DNA of 64,000 nt from NCBI GenBank assembly GCA_028455995.1, contig JABELC010000008.1, positions 1,115,501 through 1,179,500 of the forward strand. The letters are read 5' to 3'. The notes under the pieces are model-generated. The model was not told the DNA's origin. It was given only the letters and a program-made list of their open reading frames with translations, and ran no database searches. This DNA comes from Scleromitrula shiraiana. Taxonomy: Eukaryota > Ascomycota > Leotiomycetes > Helotiales > Sclerotiniaceae. The position numbers and the translations under genes are program-made. Shown here piece by piece: positions 21,410-34,646 of this stretch (its first letter is position 1; the number at the start of each line of letters is the position of its first letter).

Positions 21410-23224
21410 ATCCAAATCAATCCTTTACTCTCGGCCCACCCCATCCGATTCCGAATCACAACACAATCAATGCAAAGATTCTAGCTCCAGCTGCAGTCCC
21501 AGTCCCAGTACCAATTTCAAACCGTACGGATACGCACAGCTAGTAAAATTTGATGTGATTAGGAAATTATCTTTTCCAGATCCCCATGCATACTCGTACA
21601 TGCATGCATCGGTATCTACTATCCAGTTCGCCTAGGTACGTATCCGAACCCAACCGTGGGAGAATATGCAATTTTACTTCCCAATCAGTTATTACCTATT
21701 TTACATAAGGTAGGTAGTTCCGAGCACAAGGCACAGACAGAGGCAAGGACACCAAACGCAAGGAAGATAACTTCAGCACAAGGAAAGAAAAATTATACAG
21801 ACAGCACAATATCAAAAACAGTCCGAAAGTATACAGTGCACCTGAAACATAAATGCAAAAGGATTTTTTATATATTCTCCGAAATTGGGTTTCTCTACCA
21901 TGGTAAATGGATCGAAATGTGGGGTTCAAGGCCGCAGAAATGGGTGGTGGTGTGTGTGGCTTAGGTTTTTTGCTCGTTTGCTCGTTTGCTCGTTTACTCG
22001 TTTACTCGTTTACTCGGATATTTCATGAAAGCTAGCTTGGCCTGGACGGAGCAGGGCAGGCGTCGGCGCGGCTACGTAGATTAGATGTCCAGGTCGAAAT
22101 CGCGATTGTTTTTATATGCAAACGAACGAACATGGACCTTGAGAGTGTAGGGTAGGGTAGGGTAAGGTAAGGTAAGATAAGGTGAGGTGAGGTGAGGTGA
22201 AGATAGAACTAGAAATAAAAGGATTGTGGGGAACATCAGTTTGCTTTGATTTGATATGATTCGATTCTGGCTGGATGGATATGTTTGCATAGCATGGGAT
22301 GGGAAAATTTTTCTTCTGAATACCTAGGTGGGATTGGGATGATCACGGACTTTGTTTGTCGTTGTGTTTGCGTTGGGTAGGTATGTATGAAGGAAGGGTA
22401 TGATATGGAGATTGGAGATGTGAGGGTCGAAGGGCCAAGGGAACAGAGGGAGTGTAATTTGATGGGATGGGATAGGATGGGGTGATATGATGCGGAGTTT
22501 GGGTTATTGGGCTGTTTGGGCTGTTTGGGTTTTGCTGTTGCTTGAATTATACACACCTGGGTGATTGCATTGAATGCATACAAAACACACACATATATGC
22601 ATACATAAAAGAAGAATATCTAGGTAAGTTCTTAGATATTATTCAGCACGGCACGGCAAGGTACTGTAGGTCAAGGCGAGGTTAGAAGTAGCAAGGAACA
22701 TGATATCCACATAACAATAATAATTGGGAATTGAGTTTATTCATTTATTTGTTTGTTTGCTCACTGGCTTGTTATCATCATATAGACGAACCATTACAAC
22801 GTTGAGATATTTCCTCCAAAAAAGAAAAAAAAAAGGTATGAGAGAAGGAGGAAAGAAATGCACTTTTCTCATCTCTCTTCGGCCGTCAAAAGATAACCAG
22901 ATTCTCATCCAAGTTCATACGCCCCTCCTCATGTTAAATCCACCCCAGACTCTACTCCTAATGGTAAGATCGATAAAGAAGAAAGAAGAAAAAGAGCCGT
23001 ATATTCAAAAAACTCCGTAGAATTCATAACACCATCGAGGAACAAAAGGAAACCTCGTGTCACACCTATTTCCCCATCCATCTATCCTTCCAAGATATCT
23101 ACCAGAACAGTTTGATACCCATCCCATCCCATCCCATCCAACCCAATGCAATACCCTCCCAACCTATCCAATGACGCCCACCCCATCTTTTTTATCCCTT
23201 TTCCAAATAGTCACCAGTAAACCT
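21410..23224. other. long intergenic region with short tandem repeats
   Basis: About 1.8 kb upstream of the ferroportin gene. Contains an 8-bp tandem repeat at 21971..22016 and GGTAAG/GGTGA-type repeats at 22147..22200. Several open frames exist but are low-complexity or unsupported. No gene called. Confidence 0.5.
21971..22016. repeat. 8-bp tandem repeat (GCTCGTTT then ACTCGTTT)
   Basis: About six units: three GCTCGTTT followed by three ACTCGTTT. The change from G to A in the first position is abrupt and then kept, so the second half probably arose by duplication of one mutated unit. Confidence 0.85.
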
Positions 23225-23527
23225 CTAAATTGACCCAGAAGAACCCAATCTTTCCTCCATACCACCCCAATAAACAATAGGTCTTGGCTCAAGAATTTCC
23301 AACCCGGAACCAAAACTTTTCTTTTCCTCCTCGAGATCTACCATCGATGGCTGACGATGCATGATAGCATTGATGGTGCTGACTGGACTTGAGGCTCGCG
23401 AGGTATATGAGTCACGGCTGGTGGATGAGGTGTTGGATGTGATGGAGCTGCTTGATGGGGAGGAGGAACGACGGAGAGAACCTCGGAGGCTGGAGAAGGA
23501 GAATGATTGGAGACGTGTGGAACGCAT
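23225..23527 (-). CDS. small Ser-rich protein of unknown function
   Basis: Single exon, 100 residues, from a true ATG. The N-terminal half is Ser/Arg/Thr-rich (FSFSSLRGSLRRSSSPSSSS), typical of disordered, phosphorylated protein. The C-terminal half looks constrained: NAIMHRQPSMVDLEEEK followed by LEILEPRPIVYWGGMEERL. The PRPIVYWGG-x-EER motif reminds me of small conserved ascomycete proteins of unknown role, from memory only. No signal peptide, membrane span or cysteine. It stands alone between large intergenic spacers, which is consistent with a regulated stand-alone gene. Confidence 0.55.
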   Translation of the reverse strand: MRSTRLQSFSFSSLRGSLRRSSSPSSSSITSNTSSTSRDSYTSRASSPVSTINAIMHRQPSMVDLEEEKKSFGSGLEILEPRPIVYWGGMEERLGSSGSI

Positions 23528-23915
23528 GATGATTTCGTTTGGGGTTGTGGAGTAGGTGGTGTTGAGGTGTAGAGGTGTAGAGATATTAAGATATCTCGAG
23601 TAACGATTGATCTAGATATTGATCGATAGTCGAGTGAGTAGTAAAGTAAATGTAGTGCAAGCAATGCAATGTGAGATATCCAAGGCACAGCCGTAAGAAT
23701 AATCCAAAAAGATATGACGATATTATAAAACTCTTGCGAGATATGGATATGAATATGAATATGAATGACTATGAGAGGTTTGAGTTTAACAACGAGTGAC
23801 GAGTCTTTAGACTTTGAACAGGGGGGGAGGAGGAAAAGCGATGGAAGATCAACGAAAGAAAAGAAGGTAATGACTTGGTTCTTAAATGAAAATATGTCTC
23901 TGATATTTTTAAATC

Positions 23916-23947
<32 letters not shown>

Positions 23948-24828
23948 TTTGATACTGATGACTGTCTGACTGAATACTGAACACTGAACAGGGTATGATT
24001 TTATGATTTCACTCTACGTAAGAAACCCTTGTTGTGGATCTACTTGAGAAGCCCAAAAAAGCTTTCCCTTGTCTTAGAAATAGAAAATAGAAAATAGAAA
24101 AAATGATAATTAGAACTTGCAAGGGGGTTTGTATAGAAATTAAAATATACCGAGGGAAAAAAATCCTTTTCTCGGATTTTCATAAGATACTAAAACTATA
24201 TTGGAAAAAAATGGAGTAAGTTATCAATATGAAGAAGAATGTAATAAATTATTTTATTATTGAGGGTGTATCAGAATGAATAGATAGATTAATGCAAGTT
24301 TTGAATGTTCAATGCAGAAACAGAAAGGATTATATCACTATGTTCCATATCAATCATAGAACTACTTACTTAGATATAAACCAGTTACAAATCGGCATAC
24401 ACAGATTGTAATAGATCTCTAGTACTATGAGTAAAGCGAGAGTTTCGGGGATAGCTTAACTGTTTGAGAGAATTCAAAATGATATGGTGGATGTTTCTCC
24501 AAAGTCCGTGATGTTATATTGATAAGATGATGGTGTTACAGAAGATGTCTGGAGACTCAGTAGAGAGGAAGTGATCCTGACTTGGCATCACCTTTTCTGT
24601 GCATCATACCAATACTACCCTAACTAAGTAACCCTTTATCATGGGTAAGTAAGCTTAACGGCCATCGTAGGGCATGCTAGGCATCTGTGATTGTGAAAGT
24701 ATATGGTGTACCAGTATGTCATCGATGTACAAGTAAGTACGTAGGGGGGGGGGATAATATTGATTGAATTGAATTCCAGTCAAGATATCCATACAGTAGT
24801 AACATCACATTCTCTAGCTGTAAGGAAG

Positions 24829-24873
24829 ACAGATACAGATACAGATACAGATACAGATACAGATACAGATACA
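24829..24873. repeat. (ACAGAT)n hexanucleotide repeat
   Basis: About 7 nearly perfect units of ACAGAT. It is read as a Thr-Asp dipeptide in one frame, as in the coding Asp-Thr run near 16.8 kb, but here no gene surrounds it. Confidence 0.9.
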
Positions 24874-25372
24874 ATACTCTCTTCTCCCCCCCTCAGATCC
24901 CTCTTCTTCTCTCCAACAAACCATCCCTCACACTTCCCACCCTCCCCAAATTATGAAAAAGATATAAAATCCAAACGCACAAAGACCAATGCGCAAGCAG
25001 CATAACAACTTTCTAACGTGTAACCTTCTCCGTAGAGCTGGGAAACCCGTTCGGCTTCGCTTGTACAACTTACGCTTTGATGATCCTCTTTTTCTTTTCA
25101 ATTCATCTTGCGAAACGCGAAACCCCTTCGCCACCGACAATTAACCTTTTATATGAAAAGTAATTCAATAATTCAATAATTCATCATGTCGGTTTCCCTT
25201 TTAGCTAGATACCGAGGTTATCTATTCGTATTGAGTTCTGTTGGTATTTAAATAGAAAATAGAGGGGATATATCTATCATCTTTACATAGAAATCTTAAA
25301 AAATGGGCTCGTTCTTGGTTCTATCTATTCTCACACCTTCTTATTAATGTTAATAAATCGTACCTAGAGACC

Positions 25373-25463
<91 letters not shown>
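25373..25463. repeat. (TAA)n trinucleotide microsatellite
   Basis: About 30 uninterrupted TAA units (91 bp), the longest pure microsatellite in the window. Expected to be length-variable between strains. Confidence 0.95.
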
Positions 25464-26299
25464 TCTAAAATAAAATATTTCCACTACTTTTCCGTCTTTT
25501 CCGTCGTCTTTTCCATAATATCAATTCTTCTTTTTTCGTACCTACGAGAGTAAGTTAACACGTAAACATACTTCCAGTACGCGTGTTGCATTATATATTA
25601 ACTGAACAATTATTATGCATCATCTAAATCGCAAATCCCATTATTTGATTCTCATATATTCCATACATGACCATTGTACAAATAACACGCTTTATAGATA
25701 TGCTATGTGTACTTTTGAAGCGGCAGTATAGTGGATGTGTAGTGTATTTGGTGGGTGGACTGTCTACGTATACAGGGACTAGATATACTATAGACTGTAA
25801 TACAGTAAATAGGCCTGGTAGGTTTAGTATGTAGATTTCAATGTAAGTACATACGTACCAGTCAACTGCTATAATTGTGATTGACGATAATCATATCATA
25901 TAAAAAATCCTACGTACCATAGATCTATCTACCTAATGACTCCTTCAAACTTCGGAAGCTTCATACCATACCGATACAATACTATGTTCATATCGTCATC
26001 TTTCTTACTTTCTTCCTCCCCCCTCCCCCCGAGCCCCCTTCCCCTTCTCCTTCTCATCGGATCACACAAGCGAAGCGAAAATTACATCACCGTCACATAC
26101 ATCTATTGTGATCAACATAACGATTCCAAGGCAAAGTGAATCCAAGTCAAACTGACCTCCAAACATGGATACAGTACCATATTTGATCCCCCTCCCTCTT
26201 CCTCTTCCCCTCCCCTCTCTCAAACTCGCATCATCTCATTTCAACCCACTCACCCGAGCCACCTTATCCTTTCCTCACATCTGTACCATACTACCATCT

Positions 26300-26331
26300 C
26301 ATCCATCCATCCATCCATCCATCCATCCATC
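26300..26331. repeat. (ATCC)n microsatellite
   Basis: Eight ATCC units in a C/T-rich, gene-free stretch. Confidence 0.9.
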
Positions 26332-27115
26332 GCTTCCAATTCCCAGCACAGTAAATAAACAATGCACAATAAATAATGCACACCCGTTTGATCGGCCTCC
26401 CTCCACTCCACGTTAACTCAAGGTTATCAAGCCCATCCATCCATCACGTTGCAAACCCGCAACCATCACCACGTTTCCAATCATCCATAACTCTCCCCCC
26501 CCACCTCTTCCATAACTCCTACAACTCATCCCTCCCTCCCACTCAAATCATCTCATCCCTTCACGTACAAAATTTTCATAAAAACAAAAATAAAAATAAG
26601 AATAAAAATTCCTCGCCCCGCTCCAAACGCGTGCCCGTCCGTCGCAAATCCGTTTCATCTCCCTACATTCTACCATATCCTTGCACTATTACTATCCCAG
26701 TCGCATAACAAGCATAAACCTCGTTTTTGTAATCGGCTGCGCGAGCTGCGTTTGCGTTAGAATTTTAATTTTTTTTCATCAAGTTACAAGAAATAGCTCT
26801 ATTAGTTAGTTATGGGGGGATGGAAGTCGGTGGTAGAGAGACTACTTGGTTGGTGGATTGATTATGAACACATACTAGATAATTATATATAAAATGGCAT
26901 CGATCGTTTGAAATGGGTTGCATGATTTGTTCATTATGCACACACAAGTTATAACATAAATAATAAATAAGTGCGATGAATATATTCATCTAATGTAATC
27001 TAAGTACAGGATATATCACTAGGAGGTGCATTAATTTATATACTGATTATCTATCTAGTTTCTAGTCAAACAGTTGGATATATCAATCCAATAATATCTA
27101 TCACATGAGAGTATT

Positions 27116-27222
27116 TGATTATTCAAAAGAAAAACCAATAATACAATGTTTTCTAAATCAATCAATTTTTAATAAAGATGTGAGATATAACTTTGATATG
27201 TGAATTAATACCCCCCCTGGTG
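27116..27222. repeat. dispersed repeat, copy B
   Basis: Aligns by eye with copy A at 5246..5351 along its whole length, same strand; both end in CCCCTGGTG. Conserved core: TCAATTTTTAATAAAGAT against TGATTTTCAATAAAGAT. Confidence 0.65.
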
Positions 27223-27997
27223 TATCTATCTAGAATCAACATCATACATTCATCCACCCAACCCCTCTCTCTTGCCATTATTCAATTGCTTTGAGATAAA
27301 ACGCTTTTATTATGCAATAAATAACGATCATCATCTCTCTTCTTTTGCCTCCTCTATCCATCTATCTATCTATCTACTAACATCTTATCTATCTCATTAT
27401 AATCAATCCCTATAATGCACAATCGAAATAGATGGTAACAACAAAAGAGAAGGAAAGAAAGTAAACTCTCAACACAGTGACAATGACAGTGATGAATGGA
27501 TATATAAGATAAAAGCACATCTCCATAACATCTATCCATCCATCCTGGATATCCATCCATCCACCACCCACCATCTTTAAATTCTTCCAAGAATCGATAA
27601 GACAAAAAAAATCATCAATTAAAACACAAACTCCTACCCAATTGACGCTAATCAAAAAGTCAACTGAATTTATCACACCATAAAACTCCTCGCTCGCGCC
27701 TCTTTTTCCATACCCAAACCCAACCCCAAACCAATTATGCAACCCGCACGGATCCCCCTCAATTCCAAATCTATCGCAAGATGAACGAAACGAACATATC
27801 CATCCCCTCCACAAGAAAAAGAGGGAAAAGAAAAAAAATTGTAAAATATGTTCAATGCTGTGTTTTTCCTCCAAGAATACTGTATTGAGTATCGATTGCA
27901 CAGTCCTTGCAGCTCGTGCCTTTTTATGTCTGTGTGTCATTATTTAGAAAATAGAAAATATCAAACCCCGATTGAACTCCCGCCTCTCCTACATCAT

Positions 27998-30900
27998 CTA
28001 TCTCTCACTCTTACTTCCTTCGCTGTTGCTTTTGCTTGGACGTTTCATCGTAAAACTACGTCTAATACTCTCACCCCAAGCAGAGTTGTCAAGAACCTCA
28101 AGAACGTTTTCGGCACTAACTCCACTATTCCTTCGGCTGCTGTGTCCGGAAGTTATGCCACTAGTGTCACCCGCGTCGAAGCTAAATGCCGAGCCAGATG
28201 GCTTGAGAGGGGATAATGTTGGCGATGCAGCAGTCGACAAGGAGGGGAAGGCAGTGGTGATCGATACATCGGTACCGCGACGTTGCCGTAAGGGTGCACC
28301 ATCTAGACCGTATGTGATAAATGAATTGCGTGATTCCGTAACATCGATTGGTGATAGAAGAGGTGATGCTGCCGATTTGCGATGCTTGCTGGCTGCATCT
28401 TCATCATCAACATAAACCTCAGGGCCCAATTGCGGAATGTTTGTCATGCGACCAGATCTCTTTCTCTCCATGTGCTTCCTGAATCTCCTCGACCAGTACC
28501 TGTATAAGTGTTAGTGAGCTTCCGATATGACGATCTCGACTACTTACATAGTGTCAAAGAAGCCAACTACAATCCGTCTTCGCACCTCTTCCTCGACTCT
28601 TTGTAGCCTTGCTCGACGACGTAAGAATTCCTCAAGTCTGTAATGTAATGTTAGTCTATTCCTCAGAGTTTGAATCTAGTTGTACTTACTTTAAGCTCTT
28701 ATTGTCACTAATGACGTTGTAATGAGCCAAAACCATCAAGACAGCTGTAAAGGAAATTCCACGATCAGGATCCGCGGATACAAGAACCTCTTCGTAGAAC
28801 AAGTTGAATCGAGCTCTTTCTCGTCGTACTCTTTTGACATCTATCTGTGAAATTCGCTCATTCAAAGCCTTCAAATCAATACCATTTGCCGAACTAGGGG
28901 TTGAGATAGAGTTAAGTCTTCCAGTGCTAGGTTGTGCTTGAATGTCTTCGAGGATTCTTCGAACCGAATCCTCATGTGAATATACACGCATTTCGAAGAC
29001 ACCCGAAAGCTCACCCAGTAACCGCGGGAATTGCTCTTTGGCGATGAACCCAGTACCATCTGGATCTAATGTGGCCCAGGCCTGTTTGAACCTTCTAATC
29101 TCTTCACGGCTAACCTTTCCTAAACCATTGGATCTTTGAAAAACGTAACTGAAACTTTCATAAATGAGCGAGACGAACAAACTCGTGAAAATGTACATGC
29201 TGAGAATGTTCCAGGCAATAAAGAGTGATCGAGCCCATTCAGAACTTCCGCAGTCACTGTTGAAAAAGTCATCTCCAATGGTGCAAAATGGGGGTAAGAT
29301 TGTTGCGTAGTCTTCCATGATTTGATTCCAGCCTTCACCACAAGACATACGAAACAGCAATATGAGAGTTTTTGGTACGGTTCGCATATTGAGATTATCA
29401 TTCCCTTGACTTCCAAATCGAGTGAGTCCAAAGGTCTGGGTCATAGCGATAGCGAAAACCATAAAGAGAACAAACCAAGTCGCCAGTAAGTTGCCAATTG
29501 TCGTCAAACTAGCGGCTGCCGTCTTGAATAACTGATCGAGCGCATCGTTTCGTGGGATTAGAAGTAAAACAATGGCGACGAGAAACAATTTGTGCAACTG
29601 GGTGTAGGCTTGAGACTTGAAGTTGGTCAAAAGGAGTAGGGTCGTGATAAAAGTTCCGGAAACCGCGAATATAGAAAACATATCCCAAGAACTTCGTCGG
29701 AATCTAGGCCAGCTCAATCCGATTATGCGAACGACAATGTTAATAGAGTAAAACACAGTACATGCGAGGAACACGTAATCTCTCGTCTTGTCCCACCAGT
29801 CTGGTTCCGGATAGAACTCCACAAGCAGGAGAATAAGATGAAAGACGAGTATTAAAGTCATTGTCTGATGCCACTTGCCATGCTTCCGAGTAGCTCGCTT
29901 GTAGCACCAATTTTTCCACCAACGTGGGTCTTTGCTGGATGGCCTCTTCGATGGTGATACCTGCCTAAGAAGTTTGCGTAATTCCACCCATGATCTCTGA
30001 TCGGAAGTCAAAAATGCAACACCAGTCTGTTCTGTGTAATTGCGCATGAACACAGAGATAAACAATGTAAGGATGAAGACCGTGGCGAGAAGGTTGAAGA
30101 CAACGAAGAAAACAGCATTGCCTTGTTGATTGTTGGTCGAAGTTTGAAGACCTTTGCCAGTAATGGACATTGCGGCTTGCATCACGTCGATCCAACCTTC
30201 CTGGGATACAATCTGAAAAAGAATAAATAGGGAGCTTCCAAAATTATCGAAATCAAAGTAATCATTTGTGACTACTCTAGGTGCGATCACTGGCCAATCA
30301 CTGCTAAAAGGGCTCGAGGCAAACTCGCCAAAGCAGTCCGTCAAATTTGTAATACCACTATCTCCATCATTGCAGGCATAGAGCTTGCCATTGAAGAGGT
30401 TCACTCCATATATTGCGAAGGGGATCAACAGAGACATGGAAACAAAAGCGGCCTTGTAATCAAATCAGCAAAGCTTATCTAGACCCGAAAAATAGGAATA
30501 CTTACCGAGAGAACTTTCAAGCCCCCAACGAGAACCACGGAGTGAAATGTGTCTCTGGCACTGTCACTCACATTGAGTAATCGCAAGGCTCGCAAGGCTT
30601 TGAACGCCCCAACTGCTCTTGCAATGACTCCATCATTCATTATGGAGGTGATCACATTGATCCATAAAGTTACAAGCACCAAACCGTCGATAAAACCCCA
30701 AGTGCTTCTATAGTACGCATTTGGTGTCCAGAAAAACCCGTCTGCAATTACCTTGACAAATGCCTCTATGGTGAATATAACAGCAAAGCCAAAATCTGCA
30801 AAAACGAACCAATTATTTCCAACTGTAGCATTGGGATTGTTCTGGAAATATTCTCGTTGGTACAGTGGGGTTGATATACAAGCCAACAATACCATTGCCA

Positions 30901-33900
30901 CAATGCATAGGTACAAGAAGGCTGAGGATCCATACCAAATGGTTAGGTTAGGCTCAACACCGTCAAACCGTTCACTTCCGCGTCCTGGCCCAACACATCT
31001 TTGGCAAAATCTTCGGATGTAATTACTGGGTTCGAAGATGAACAACGAGACATTGTAGTGTGGGTGCCGAGCTAGGTATTCGCGCTGAGCTTTCTTTCGT
31101 TGCGATGTTGCTGACACAGCCTCTTTTGCCATGGCCCTTGTGCCCTTGGAATCATCGGGTCTGAGAGAAAAAGATATGTTCGAGTAGAACGGATTCGGTT
31201 CTCTATTGCCAATTTTAGACATAATAGCACCCCAGAGAGAAGATAGAACACCCGGGTTTACCACTGCATCTGCTGGAGCAGCATCCGGATTGTGCTCGTG
31301 TTGCCCAGGAACGATTTCATCATCAAGAAAGTCTTTCACAACGGCATCTTTCAAGAGCATCTCCATTGTTGCAGGGCCGTAATCTAGAGGATCCTTCTTC
31401 GTCTTCGAGCGCCCAAATCGTAGAATAGACGATAAAGTGAGATTACTAGAAGATGAAGTAACTTCTTTCCGATTCAAAAAAGCTTTTACTTGTTGCATAT
31501 GTTTTTCATCCTCTGAAACGTCAAAATTCTCTTGTATAACCGCTATAAACATATTTACCAAAATGAAATTAGCAAGTATAAACCATCCGATGAAGAACAT
31601 TGCTCCTATCCAACCGGTATTGCGAGGGTTATCGTACTGAGTTACACTGTACATGATCCCAGTCCAATTCTCACTCGACAGTATTTGGTACATTGCCAGG
31701 AAAGCGTTATATATCGTGGCAAAGGTCATACCACTTTCAACATCGTCCGGAAGTTCACCGCGGAAGAGCTGGACCGCAAACAACGAAATTAGGAATGTGA
31801 TAAGGAAGACAAAAAGCACGAGGTTTGCTATACCATTTGCATTTCCCAAGACCAACAAGATAAGTGACCTTGTTATTGAGACCCCCATGACAACACGGTA
31901 GATCCTGAGAATTTGAAAAACCGAAAGCCAAGCATACGGCTGACCAGAATTTCTAATCGAAGGCAGCAGTATCACAGTTGTGATTACAGCCAGTGCCAAA
32001 TCAAACAAGTTATTCCTGTGCTTGTGGAAATGGCGCCAATCGGATGCAAACCGCAAGAGAATATCAATCAATAGCAAGAAGGTCACCACAGTCTCCGAGA
32101 CTTCAATGAACCTTGCACGTGATGCTGACATCGTGTAACTTCGGAAAGCTTGAACCAAGATATCGTAGGCAATGACAGCAAGCCAAAACCAATAAGTTTG
32201 TTCATACATTTTCTTAAGCTTGCTCACTCGCCGTGGCATGTCAGGATCTTGATCTGGTGGTAGATCATTGTCGGCGTGTGCAGCGAAAGCACTTGCTTTA
32301 TTTTCATCTCTAATGATCTGGAATGATGAAGTAATGACTGCTATCATCAAATTCATAAGCCAGAGCATCATGATGACAATTCCACCAGCAAAGAAAAGTG
32401 CGGCAGCGAGGTAGTCGGAGTCGGTTGTATAATACAGGAGATCGGTAAAGGTGTTACCTGTCATAATGACAAACACAAGTTCTAAAGATTGTGCTATATT
32501 GTCAAAGTTCACTGTTCCGTCGTATGGAAGTAGGCTTGGTGGGAGCTGAAGGCAAAGAGAACCTTGGGGACATAGATAGCCTTTGGCTGAGGAAGCCCCG
32601 TAGTAAAGTTCAGTAACAGGATTACTGCCATTGGAGACCATCCATGGATCGTGGGCTAAGGTCTCATTGTTGAACTGACCACCACAATATTGATATTCAT
32701 AAACATAGGCTGTGCCACTACTATTAGTTATATCGGTGGGATCAAGCCAGACACATTGTCGATCGAGGCTGCCCTTGAAGCTTTGAATTCCAATTATGGC
32801 AAAAAGCAACCAAAAGAAGCCGATCAAGAAAGACACATTAAGAAGCAGAGGTGTTGCCTTTTTTAAGCTTCGGAGGATAATCTAATTTTTGAGTGAGTAT
32901 TTAGTGCATGAAGATAGGTGTAGAATGACTTACAGCAGTACCATTAGTCAAAGCCAGCAATCGAAGAATTCGTAGACAACTAAGCATACGGAAGACGTAA
33001 AGATGATAGCCGCTCTCTATTCCAGATATACTGAGAACGAAGGCTATCCAATAAGACACAACTGCAAGAAAGTCAAGCCGATTAAATGAATGTCGTAGGA
33101 AAGCTCTTCTAGCCAGCTGGAATCTTTGCGCTTCTTCAACAGTATTAGCCATAGCTTGCATTTTAGCAAACCTATTGACGATAGCTGTTTGGGTATTGGT
33201 ATCCCCAGAAGTTGAGGCCTGTCTCCTCACAGATGATTTTCGCTGGGGGGCAAATATAGATCGATACTTGTCCATTATTGCGGCTTTCATACCCCTTTGA
33301 CGGTCTATTGTGCTATATTCTGGAGCGTTGGCTACCAAACCGGAAACAATGACTCGTGCCACTACTTCTAGAGTAAAAATAACGAAAAGTACCAGTAAAG
33401 CATAGTCGGTAAAACCGCCCCATTGTTCGCGTCGAGGATGTGTGTATACAGAAGGAGCCGAGTCCACGGCAAGAATAATTGTTTGTATAACAATTAGAAC
33501 TAAGATAGCAGGCTCTGTCATTGGATACACCAGGATATCACAAAGTTTCACTCTAATTTTGTTATCGGGCGAGAAGATACCTAAAGTCTTTCCTTTGAGT
33601 GGGTTAGGTGGGGTTTGCGGTTGCCATTGATCGGTCCCGGGACCATCTAAGGTCTTCGCTGGAGGTTTCTCAAAAGGCGGATACATACTATCGGGTCGAT
33701 TTGCTGTATCCTGAACCATTGGCTCGAAAGACCTCCGTGGTTGGGGCATGAATGGGTCAATAATACTATGCGCCTGCCTCCTGGCGCTCTCCTCGATGAG
33801 CTCGGCCTCACCGCTAAGATTGACAACACGTTGTGACATAGCCCTCATCATTGATCCGGCTCGTGACAAGGCCCCTACAGTTGATGGCGATCTAGATCTT

Positions 33901-34646
33901 TGCCCTGAAGGTGACAGATTTGCCCCGTAACTTTGCGACCTCGAACGTCCTGTAAAGGAAGAAAGGCCCGCTTCTGCATTAACAAGATCGTCACCAAGTC
34001 TAGAGCCTCTTGAATTTGCGGGAGAGATATTGACGGTCTGAAAGCTTAATCTGTCATGTCTTTGGCCAGTTGGGGTAGAGGGCGGTGCGTCGCTCATTGG
34101 TTGAAGGTGGTTCGGATCCGTCAAAGGAACTCTATCCGAATCGGTGGGAAAATAGGAGTTTTCAGCGTCACCCATATCCCCATAGGGATGCGCATATGGT
34201 GTGAAAGGTGTGATATCTTCATAATTCTCTGATCCATAAGACATAGACCTCTCTCGAGGAGTGTGAGAGAGACTAATATCTGGCACATTTAAACCGGCAA
34301 AACCCATCGCTGCCTGAAATTCTGCGGGATCACCGACAGAAGATGTAGGAGTTACAACTTCGTCTTCGTGTCTTGAAGCGGACGGTACTGACAGAGGTGC
34401 CAGGCTACCTGTTAAATATGATCTTCCCGCAGGATTGGGAGAGGACTCTTCCAGTCTTTCATATCCAGTTCCTGCACTTGTGCTACTCATGGGTAGGATT
34501 CCTCCACCTGCCAACAAACTCCTTCCCCGAGTATGCCGCTGCCCTCCATCTCCAGACTCTGCGGAATCGGGTGGCCGCGTTAAATCTCGCAAGGGTATCG
34601 ATTGAGGAGGGCTGGATGGGTTTGAGGACTTCTGGTTCGATGGCAT
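27998..34646 (-). CDS. cch1: CCH1 voltage-gated high-affinity calcium channel, alpha1 subunit
   Basis: Plasma-membrane Ca2+ influx channel that works with MID1 in the high-affinity uptake system during stress, mating-type and cell-wall signalling. Five exons give 2147 residues (introns 32882..32933, 30453..30505, 28638..28689, 28500..28547), the usual size. Four repeats are visible. S4-like helices: FRMLSCLRILRLLALTNGT (I), FQILRIYRVVMG (II), GAFKALRALRLLNVS (III); repeat IV (LFLVAIVLLLIPRNDALDQL) has few positive charges. Pore loops: VIMTGNTFTDLLYY, ILSSENWTGIMYS, VSQEGWIDVMQAA and MSCGEGWNQIMEDY, giving Asn, Glu, Glu, Glu at the filter positions. After repeat IV an EF-hand-like loop (LDPDGTGFIAKEQF) precedes a basic tail (RRRIVVGFFDTMYWSRRF). 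The 440-residue N-terminus is Ser/Pro-rich and probably phosphorylated. The first in-frame ATG is at 34646; a GTG 15 bp upstream is not expected to be used. Confidence 0.96.

Larger units (their letters stand above)
23528..27997. other. 4.5-kb gene-free region, microsatellite-rich
   Basis: Open frames here are short and low-complexity on both strands. The region contains (CTTTTT)n at 23914..23950, (ACAGAT)n at 24829..24873, (TAA)n at 25373..25463, (ATCC)n at 26300..26331, repeat copy B at 27116..27222 and (TCTA)n near 27356..27378. The last few hundred bases should include the CCH1 3' UTR. No gene or RNA gene is supported. Confidence 0.55.

Noticed and set aside
22147..22200. GGGTA/GGTAAG repeats resembling a telomeric tract
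   Set aside because: Units vary (GGTAG, GGTAAG, GGTGA) and do not form TTAGGG; neighbouring genes continue on both sides, so it is an interstitial simple repeat.
24928..25140. 70-residue basic open frame on the minus strand
   Set aside because: Ends in a hydrophobic, low-complexity tail next to a microsatellite, with no recognisable motif; not enough to call a gene.
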